Shown one piece after another: positions 13,954-19,287 of a DNA stretch of 19,287 nucleotides. Origin of the DNA: Kineosporiaceae bacterium (GTDB lineage Bacteria; Actinomycetota; Actinomycetes; Actinomycetales; Angustibacteraceae); NCBI GenBank assembly GCA_027345905.1, contig DAIETC010000239.1, positions 1 through 19,287 of the forward strand. Reading direction: 5' to 3'. The first letter of the stretch is position 1, and each line of letters begins with the position of its first letter. Under the pieces are notes generated by a model. The model searched no databases, was not told the DNA's origin, and saw only the letters and a list, made by a program, of their open reading frames with translations. Made by a program: the position numbers and the translations under genes.

Positions 13954-15471
13954 TCACCTCGCGCCGAGCGCCAGCATCAGCTCGGACGCCGTCGCGCAGC
14001 CGTCGATCAGGTCGCCGACCGCGTCGCGACCACCCCGCAGCGGTTCGAGCATGGGCACCCGTTGCAGGGACTGCCTGCCCGGCAGGTCGAAGATCACCGA
14101 GTCCCACGAGGCCGCCGCCACCTCACGCCCGTACTTGGCAAGACACCGACCGCGAAAGTAGGCCCGGGTGTCCTCCGGCGGATCGGTAACCGCGCTCGCC
14201 ACGGCACTGTGCTCGATCAACCGCTCGACGCGTCCGCGGGCCACCAGGCGATGAAACAGTCCCTTTTCGGGCCGGACGTCGCTGTACTGCAGGTCGATGA
14301 GAGACAGTCGTGGTGCGTCCCACGAGAGACCCTCACGCTCACGGAAACCTTGCAGGAGAGCCAGCTTGGCCACCCAGTCCAGCTCGGCGGCGCACTGCAT
14401 GGGGTCGGTCTCCAAGCGGGTCAGCACCGACTCCCACCGGGTGAGCACCTCAGCGGTGTCCACGTCGACGTCCGCGCCGAACCGGGTGCCGACGTACGCG
14501 CTGGCCTGCTCGAAGTACGCCCACTGCAGCTGGACGGCCGTGAGCCGGGTGCCGTCGCGCAGCGTGACCAACGTCTGCAGCGTGGGGTCGTGCGAGACCG
14601 CGCGCAAGGTGGCCACGGGGTGCTCGACCGACAGGTCGCGCGTGATGGCCCGGTCCTCGACCATGGCCAGCACCAGGGACGTCGTGCCCATTTTCAGCAA
14701 GCTGGCGACCTCGCACAGGTTGGCGTCGCCGATGATGACATGCAGGCGTCGGTACTTGTCCGCCAAGGCGTGCGGCTCGTCGCGAGTGTTGACGATCGGA
14801 CGCTTCAGGGTCGTCTCCAGGCCCACCTCGACCTCGAAGAAGTCGGCGCGCTGGGTGAGCTGGTAGCCGGGGCGTTCGCTCTCGGTGCCGATACCGACCC
14901 GGCCCGCCCCGGCAACCACCTGTCGGGAGACGAAGAACGGCACGAGGTGGCGCACGATGTCAGCGAACGGCGTTGCCCGGCTCATCAGGTAGTTCTCGTG
15001 CGTGCCGTAGGACGCGCCCTTGCCGTCGGTGTTGTTCTTGTAGAGGTTGACCGGCGTCGCTTCGGGAGTGCGCGCGATCGCCTCGACCGCCAACGCCATG
15101 ATGCGTTCGCCGGCCTTGTCCCACCTCACCGCGGCCCGCGGTGAGGTGACCTCCGGCGAGCTGTACTCGGGATGGGCGTGGTCGACGTACAGGCGCGCAC
15201 CGTTGGTGAGGATGACGTTCGCCAGGGTCGGGTCGTCCTCGTCCGTCAACGCGGCAGGGTCGGCGCTGGCCCGGTCCAGCTGGTAGCCGCGGGCGTCACG
15301 CAAGGGCGCCTCGTCCTCGTAGTCCCAGCGCGCTCGACCGGCCAGCGCGCCCAGCGGCTGGGCATAGGCGTTGACCACCTGCCCGGACAGCACCATCGGG
15401 TTCGCGCTGGGGTCGCCGGGCGCGAGCACGCCGTACTCGGTCTCGATGCCCATCACGCGTCGCACGCTCAC
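13954..15471 (-). CDS. dop: Pup deamidase/depupylase Dop
   Basis: A 505-residue glutamine-synthetase-like enzyme that deamidates the C-terminal Gln of Pup and also removes Pup from substrates. The N-terminal VMGIETEYG (residues 6-14) and RWDYEDEAPLRDARG start the ATP-binding region. ARLYVDHAHPEYSSPE contains the catalytic Asp (D97, equivalent to D95 of the M. tuberculosis enzyme). YKNNTDGKGASYGTHENYLMSR (144-165), IGDANLCEVASLLKMGTTSLVL and DLQYSDVRPEKGLFHRLVARG are Dop-type and distinguish it from the ligase PafA. The GTG 15471 start follows GGTGGGT, but a -10-like CATAGT 8 nt upstream also allows a leaderless transcript. It is co-oriented with pup. Confidence 0.96.
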   Translation of the reverse strand: MSVRRVMGIETEYGVLAPGDPSANPMVLSGQVVNAYAQPLGALAGRARWDYEDEAPLRDARGYQLDRASADPAALTDEDDPTLANVILTNGARLYVDHAHPEYSSPEVTSPRAAVRWDKAGERIMALAVEAIARTPEATPVNLYKNNTDGKGASYGTHENYLMSRATPFADIVRHLVPFFVSRQVVAGAGRVGIGTESERPGYQLTQRADFFEVEVGLETTLKRPIVNTRDEPHALADKYRRLHVIIGDANLCEVASLLKMGTTSLVLAMVEDRAITRDLSVEHPVATLRAVSHDPTLQTLVTLRDGTRLTAVQLQWAYFEQASAYVGTRFGADVDVDTAEVLTRWESVLTRLETDPMQCAAELDWVAKLALLQGFREREGLSWDAPRLSLIDLQYSDVRPEKGLFHRLVARGRVERLIEHSAVASAVTDPPEDTRAYFRGRCLAKYGREVAAASWDSVIFDLPGRQSLQRVPMLEPLRGGRDAVGDLIDGCATASELMLALGAR

Positions 15472-15477
15472 CCACCG

Positions 15478-15485
15478 AGACTATG
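15478..15485 (-). promoter_or_regulatory. Candidate -10 for dop (overlapping CATAGT / TAGTCT)
   Basis: On the minus strand CATAGTCT lies about 6-8 nt before the dop GTG, placing +1 at or next to the start codon. The whole divergent gap to the DUF3054 gene is only 57 bp, so both promoters are packed here. No clear -35 is seen. Confidence 0.35.
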
Positions 15486-15513
15486 TCCCTGCGCCTCGCC
15501 ACTTGTGCCCGCG

Positions 15514-15519
15514 TAGGCT
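15514..15519 (+). promoter_or_regulatory. Candidate -10 (TAGGCT) for the DUF3054-NUDIX pair
   Basis: TAGGCT ends 9 nt before ATG 15529, which would give a leaderless or almost leaderless message. A GGGG run at 15523-15526 is the only possible ribosome-binding site. No -35 at proper spacing is convincing. Confidence 0.3.
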
Positions 15520-15528
15520 GATGGGGCG

Positions 15529-15924
15529 ATGATCACCACCCAAGACGCCCCTCGCGCCCGCAGCAGCTTTCGGACGACGGCCCTGGCCTTCGTGGCCGAC
15601 CTGCTCGTCGTGCTCGTGTTCGTCGCGATCGGGCGGCGCAACCACGCCGAGGGCGTCACCGCCGCAGGCGTCGTCGCGACGGCGTGGCCGTTCGCGGCCG
15701 GTACGACCGTCGGCTGGGCCGCGGCACGCGCGTGGCGGGCGCCGACGTCCGCGCTGGCGAGCGGCGTGCCCGTCTGGGTGACCACGATCGCCGTCGGCAT
15801 GGTGCTGCGCCGCGTCAGCGGCGAGGGCACGCCGATCTCGTTCGTGATCGTGGCCAGCGTGTTCCTCGGCACGTTCCTGGTCGGCTGGCGAGCGGTCGCC
15901 GGCTGGCTGCGCCGGCGTGGCTGA
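15529..15924 (+). CDS. DUF3054-family membrane protein
   Basis: A 131-residue small membrane protein with four predicted transmembrane segments (about residues 17-34, 46-66, 79-95, 103-122). The family pattern is visible: ADLLVVLVFVAIGRRNHAEG, TAWPFAAGTTVGWAAARAW, VWVTTIAVGMVLRRVSGEGTPISFVIVASVFLG. The family is widespread in actinobacteria and archaea with no established function. The start is ATG 15529. The gene is divergent from dop and overlaps the NUDIX gene start by 8 bp, so the two are probably co-translated. Confidence 0.83.
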   Translation: MITTQDAPRARSSFRTTALAFVADLLVVLVFVAIGRRNHAEGVTAAGVVATAWPFAAGTTVGWAAARAWRAPTSALASGVPVWVTTIAVGMVLRRVSGEGTPISFVIVASVFLGTFLVGWRAVAGWLRRRG

Positions 15925-16348
15925 GACCGTCCAGACGCACCTGTGCGGCTGGATGGTCCTGCAACGCGGGGACGGCACGGTGCTGCTGGCCCGGCGCAGC
16001 GGGGTGCGCTACGGCGAGGGCCTGTGGGGCCTGCCAGGCGGGCACGCCGGGCTGCGCGAGAGCTGGGCCGCGGCGGCCGTGCGCGAGACCAACGAGGAGG
16101 GCGGGGTCAGGGTTGAGCCCGCTGACGTCGTCCCGCTCGGTGTGCAGCGCTACGTGGACGGTGGGTACGCCGGCGTCGACGCGTTCTTCTTGGCCCGGCG
16201 ATGGCAGGGCGAACCGGCGCCGGTCTCGGAGTGCTCCGAGGTCGCCTGGGTGGACCCCGCGCAGCTACCGGCCGACGCGCTGGCGTGGCTCGGGCCCAGC
16301 CTGCACAGACTTCTGCGGCAAGGGATCTGGCTGGACGAGCAGCTCTAG
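15917..16348 (+). CDS. NUDIX hydrolase
   Basis: A 143-residue pyrophosphohydrolase-fold protein. The full 23-residue Nudix box occupies residues 42-64: G42, E48, R56-E57, E60-E61 and G63 are all in register, with Thr58 where a hydrophobic residue is usual. Family members cleave nucleoside diphosphates linked to another moiety, for example oxidised dNTPs, in a Mg-dependent manner. The substrate is undetermined. The GTG start at 15917 lies inside the end of the DUF3054 gene and lacks a ribosome-binding site, so it probably depends on coupling; no other start leaves the N-terminal strand intact. Its TAG stop interlocks with the arc stop in a shared CTAG. Confidence 0.85.
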   Translation: MAETVQTHLCGWMVLQRGDGTVLLARRSGVRYGEGLWGLPGGHAGLRESWAAAAVRETNEEGGVRVEPADVVPLGVQRYVDGGYAGVDAFFLARRWQGEPAPVSECSEVAWVDPAQLPADALAWLGPSLHRLLRQGIWLDEQL

Positions 16349-18087
16349 AGGTACTGACCGGTGTTGGCGACGGTGTCGATCGAGCGGCCCGGTTCGGTGC
16401 CCTTCTTGCCGGTGACCAGCGTGCGGATGTAGACGATCCGCTCGCCCTTCTTGCCCGAGATGCGCGCCCAGTCGTCGGGGTTGGTGGTGTTGGGCAGGTC
16501 CTCGTTCTCCTTGAACTCATCGACACAGGACTCCAGCAGGTGCTCGACCCGGATCCCGCGCTGCCCGGTGCTCAGAAAGTCCTTGATCGCCATCTTCTTG
16601 GCCCGGTCGACGATGTTCTGCACCATGGCCCCGGAGTTGAAGTCCTTGAAGTACAGGACCTCCTTGTCCCCGTTGGCGTACGTGACCTCCAGGAACCGGT
16701 TGTCGTCGATCTCGGAGTACATCCGCTCGACGGTGCGCTGGATCATGGCGTCCACCGTGGCCTGCGCCGAGTTCCCGTTCTCCGCGAGGTCACCGGCGTA
16801 CAGCGGCAGGTCGGCGGTGAGGTACTTGCTGAAGATGTCCCGGGAAGCCTCGGCGTCCGGGCGGTGGATCTTGATCTTCACGTCCAGCCGGCCCGGGCGC
16901 AGGATGGCCGGGTCGATCATGTCCTCGCGGTTCGAGGCACCGATGACGATGACGTTCTCAAGCCGCTCGACACCGTCGATCTCGGACAGCAGCTGCGGCA
17001 CGATCGTCGTCTCGACGTCGGAGCTGACCCCCGACCCGCGGGTGCGGAACAGCGAGTCCATCTCGTCGAAGAACACGACGACGGGGGTGCCGTCGGACGC
17101 CTTCTCGCGGGCCCGCTGGAAGATCAGCCGGATGTGCCGCTCGGTCTCACCGACGTACTTGTTGAGCAGCTCGGGGCCCTTGATGTTCAGGAAGTAGGAC
17201 TTGCCGAGCGGTTGACCGGTGATCTCGGCGACCTTGCGGGCCAGCGAGGCGGCGACGGCCTTGGCGATCAGGGTCTTGCCGCAGCCCGGCGGCCCGTACA
17301 GCAGTACGCCCTTGGGGGCGCGCAGCTTGTGCTCGCGGAACAGCTCGGGGTGCAGGTAGGGCAGCTCGACGGCGTCGCGGATCTGGTCGATCTGGTTCCC
17401 CAGGCCCCCGATGTCCTCGTAGCCGATGTCGGGGACCTCCTCGAGGATGAGCTCCTCTACCTCGGCCTTGGGGATGCGTTCGTAGACGAAGCCGGCGCGC
17501 ACGTCCAGCAGCAGCCCGTCCCCGACGCGCATGGGCTGCTCTCGCAGCGACCGGGCGATCCGGGCCACCCGCTCCTCGTCCGCGTGCCCGACCACGAGAA
17601 CCCGCTCGTCGCCGAGCCGCTCCTTGAGCGTCACCACCTCGCCGACCTGTTCGAAGTCCAGCGCGCGGACGACGTTCATGGCCTCGTTCAGCAGCACCTC
17701 GCGGCCCGGTGTCAGATCCTCGGCCGGCAGCGTCGGGCTGACCGCGACCCGCAGCTTGCGACCCCCGGTCAGGATGTCGACCGTGCCCTCGTCGACAACC
17801 TCGACGACGGTGCCGAAGCCGCTAGGCGGCTGGGCAAGCCGGTCGACCTCGCTCTTGAGCGTCACGATCTGTTCGCGGGCCGCCTTCAGGGTGCTCACCA
17901 GGCGTTCGTTCTGTGTCGAGGTGGACTCCAGCGTCGCCTGCAGCTGCTCGACGCGGCGCTCCAGCTCGCGGGCGTGTGAGGGTGAGTCGGCGAGCCGGCG
18001 GCGCAGCGCGGCCACCTCGTCCTCCATCAGCCGAAGCTGGCGGCCCAGATCGACCACTTCGCGTTGGCGTGCGTCGTCGGCAGTCAT
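16345..18087 (-). CDS. arc: Proteasome-associated AAA+ ATPase (Arc/Mpa)
   Basis: A 580-residue ring ATPase that recognises pupylated proteins, unfolds them and threads them into the 20S core. Domains in order are an N-terminal coiled coil (about residues 8-85) that binds Pup, two OB folds (about 88-215), and one AAA+ module. The AAA+ module has Walker A GPPGCGKT (265-272), Walker B VVVFFDEMD (336-344), a pore-loop region around KGPELLNKYVGETE, and sensor/arginine-finger segments IVIGASNREDMIDPAILRPGR. The last residues GQYL are the docking motif for PrcA pockets. Length is slightly under the M. tuberculosis protein (609). ATG 18087 has AAGGG 8-9 nt upstream; the longer frame upstream is rejected. 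trmI ends 37 bp upstream in the same direction, the common actinobacterial arrangement. Confidence 0.97.
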   Translation of the reverse strand: MTADDARQREVVDLGRQLRLMEDEVAALRRRLADSPSHARELERRVEQLQATLESTSTQNERLVSTLKAAREQIVTLKSEVDRLAQPPSGFGTVVEVVDEGTVDILTGGRKLRVAVSPTLPAEDLTPGREVLLNEAMNVVRALDFEQVGEVVTLKERLGDERVLVVGHADEERVARIARSLREQPMRVGDGLLLDVRAGFVYERIPKAEVEELILEEVPDIGYEDIGGLGNQIDQIRDAVELPYLHPELFREHKLRAPKGVLLYGPPGCGKTLIAKAVAASLARKVAEITGQPLGKSYFLNIKGPELLNKYVGETERHIRLIFQRAREKASDGTPVVVFFDEMDSLFRTRGSGVSSDVETTIVPQLLSEIDGVERLENVIVIGASNREDMIDPAILRPGRLDVKIKIHRPDAEASRDIFSKYLTADLPLYAGDLAENGNSAQATVDAMIQRTVERMYSEIDDNRFLEVTYANGDKEVLYFKDFNSGAMVQNIVDRAKKMAIKDFLSTGQRGIRVEHLLESCVDEFKENEDLPNTTNPDDWARISGKKGERIVYIRTLVTGKKGTEPGRSIDTVANTGQYL

Positions 18088-18124
18088 CTCACGCGCCCTT
18101 CCATCGGCGACCCAGGATCTGACC

Positions 18125-19150
18125 CTAACCCGCTCCCGGCTCGGGTGCCTCGCGCGAAACGCCGACGTCACGTCGGATGCGGCGAACCTTCTTGTCCGAC
18201 ACGGCCCGCTCGCCCAGGGCCTGAGCCGACCAGTCGTCGCTGTCGTACCCCTTGGCCGGACGCCGGCGCCGCAGCGGCGGGCGCACGCCGGCTGCCAGCC
18301 GCCGGGTCGTGACAAGGAAGCCGGTGTGCCCCACCATCCGGTGCTGCGGGCGCACGGCCAGCCCCTCCAGGTGCCAGCCGCGCACCAGCGACTCCCAGGC
18401 CTGCGGTTCGGTGAACTCCCCGTGCGCCCGGGCCGCCTCACCGACCCGGGACAGCTGGGTCGTGGTGGCCACGTAACAGATCAGCACTCCCCCAGGCGCC
18501 AGCGCGGAACCCACCTGGTCCAGGCACTCCCAGGGCGCGAGCATGTCGAGCACGACCCGGTCGATGCTGGCGGGCTCGGCCACCTCGCCCAGCCGGTCCT
18601 GCAGGTCGCCGACCTCCAGGCGCCACGCCGGGTGGGGTGCGCCGAAGAACTCCTCGACGTTGGCGCGCGCGATGTCGGCGAAGTCGCTGCGCCGTTCGAT
18701 GCTCAGGAGCGACCCGTGCTCGCCGACCGCGCGCAGCAAGGACATGGTCAGGGCGCCGGAGCCCACACCGGCCTCCACGACGCGGGCGCCGGGGTAGATG
18801 TCGGCCATTGCCACGATCTGGCCGGCGTCCTTGGGGTAGACCACCGCGGCGCCGCGCGGCATGGACAGCACGTAGTCGGCGAGCAGAGGGCGCAGCGCGA
18901 GGTACTCGACGCCGCCGGTGTTGGTCACCACGCTGCCTTCGGGCCGGCCGATGAGCTCCTCGTGGGCGAACCAGCCGGCATGGGTGTGGAAGGAGCGACC
19001 GGGGGCCAAGGTGATCGTGTGCAGGCGCCCCTTCGGGTCGGTGAGCTGCACCCGATCGCCCACGGCCAGCGGACCACGGCGGCGGTCGACCCCGAACGCC
19101 CCGTGCCGGTCCAGGTCCGGGGCCGGGTCCGGGTCCGGGTCCGAGGCCAT
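18125..19150 (-). CDS. trmI: tRNA (adenine-58-N1)-methyltransferase TrmI
   Basis: A 341-residue SAM-dependent enzyme that makes m1A58 (and in some bacteria m1A57) in the T-loop of tRNA. A small N-terminal beta domain (about residues 27-90, LAVGDRVQLTDPKGRLHTITLAPG) precedes the Rossmann domain, with SAM motif VVEAGVGSGALT (124-135), acidic IERR (151-154) and DRVVLDMLAPWE (197-208). A basic, Arg-rich C-terminal tail of about 60 residues (RPPLRRRRPAKGYDSDDW) exceeds the core fold. The first dozen residues contain a DPDPDPAPD repeat from a GGGTCC-type DNA repeat at 19124-19141. ATG 19150 has no ribosome-binding site, but a -10-like TAGACT fits a leaderless start. Its place directly upstream of arc is conserved. 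Confidence 0.94.
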   Translation of the reverse strand: MASDPDPDPAPDLDRHGAFGVDRRRGPLAVGDRVQLTDPKGRLHTITLAPGRSFHTHAGWFAHEELIGRPEGSVVTNTGGVEYLALRPLLADYVLSMPRGAAVVYPKDAGQIVAMADIYPGARVVEAGVGSGALTMSLLRAVGEHGSLLSIERRSDFADIARANVEEFFGAPHPAWRLEVGDLQDRLGEVAEPASIDRVVLDMLAPWECLDQVGSALAPGGVLICYVATTTQLSRVGEAARAHGEFTEPQAWESLVRGWHLEGLAVRPQHRMVGHTGFLVTTRRLAAGVRPPLRRRRPAKGYDSDDWSAQALGERAVSDKKVRRIRRDVGVSREAPEPGAG

Positions 19151-19158
19151 GGGCCAGG

Positions 19159-19164
19159 AGTCTA
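19159..19164 (-). promoter_or_regulatory. Candidate -10 (TAGACT) for trmI
   Basis: On the minus strand TAGACT ends 8 nt before the ATG at 19150, so the message would be leaderless or nearly so. No good -35 is visible. Confidence 0.35.
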
Positions 19165-19187
19165 GGACCCCGAGTCGGTAATGGTTG

Positions 19188-19217
19188 GGCCGGCCCGGAG
19201 CGGCGGTCGGGCCGGCC
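19188..19217. terminator. 10-bp perfect stem-loop upstream of trmI
   Basis: GGCCGGCCCG (19188-19197) and CGGGCCGGCC (19208-19217) are perfect inverted arms with a 10-nt loop. It lies 38-67 bp before the trmI start and is probably the terminator of a gene beyond the window edge. The remaining 70 bp to the window end hold nothing I can support. Confidence 0.45.
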
Positions 19218-19287
19218 TGGGGCCGTGGTGGCGTGCTGAGGGCCGTGCCTGGTGCTGGGCGGCGTCTGCCGCGCGGGGAACCCTGAG

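Noticed and set aside
13954..15471. Assignment as the ligase PafA
   Set aside because: The N-terminal and loop sequences (NNTDGKGASYGTHENYLMSR, YVDHAHPEYSSPE) are those of Dop, which also fits its place directly before pup and the Gln-ending Pup.
16201..17979. 592-codon plus-strand frame opposite arc
   Set aside because: It is a shadow of arc in high-GC DNA; arc is unambiguous by its Walker motifs and C-terminal GQYL.

Overview
The window is high-GC chromosomal DNA from an actinobacterium (Actinomycetota). The evidence is a complete prokaryotic-proteasome gene set (arc/mpa, dop, pup, prcB, prcA), tRNA m1A58 methyltransferase beside arc, a RecQ with a C-terminal phosphoribosyltransferase-like domain, GAF/STAS-ANTAR regulators, frequent GTG starts and several apparently leaderless genes. 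I cannot name the genus. No tRNA, rRNA, CRISPR array, transposase or integrase is visible.

Layout. 1-5249: housekeeping and metabolism. The recQ 3' end (+) converges on a minus-strand acyl-ACP desaturase, followed upstream by an aldo/keto reductase, a cold-shock protein and serA (all minus). A spermidine-synthase-like methyltransferase-fold gene (+) diverges from serA. 5250-5606: the only geneless stretch over 300 bp. It holds five alternating 31/30-bp tandem repeats, a long perfect hairpin, and 2.6 copies of an unrelated 32-bp repeat, all between the convergent ends of the spermidine-synthase-like gene and prcA. 5607-7237: prcB-prcA (minus, ATGA overlap). 7238-13660: an accessory block inserted between prcB and pup, with two GAF-ANTAR proteins and one STAS-ANTAR protein (+), an IclR regulator (-), and a divergent DUF59 / amidohydrolase-2 / MFS run (+). 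13678-15471: pup and dop (minus). 15529-16348: a DUF3054 membrane protein and a NUDIX hydrolase (+) lie between dop and arc. 16345-19150: arc and trmI (minus).

How the genes work together. Pup carries a C-terminal Gln (GGQ), so Dop must deamidate it before ligation. Arc binds Pup through its N-terminal coiled coil and docks to the PrcA ring through its C-terminal GQYL. PrcB supplies the N-terminal threonine protease. The ligase PafA, often encoded downstream of prcA, is not in this window. In most actinobacteria pup-prcB-prcA are adjacent. Here about 6.4 kb separates pup from prcB, and prcB has a candidate promoter of its own that would start transcription at its GTG. The inserted block looks like a regulatory (ANTAR antitermination, IclR) plus catabolic/export module of unknown substrate. 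It is the most unusual part of the window.
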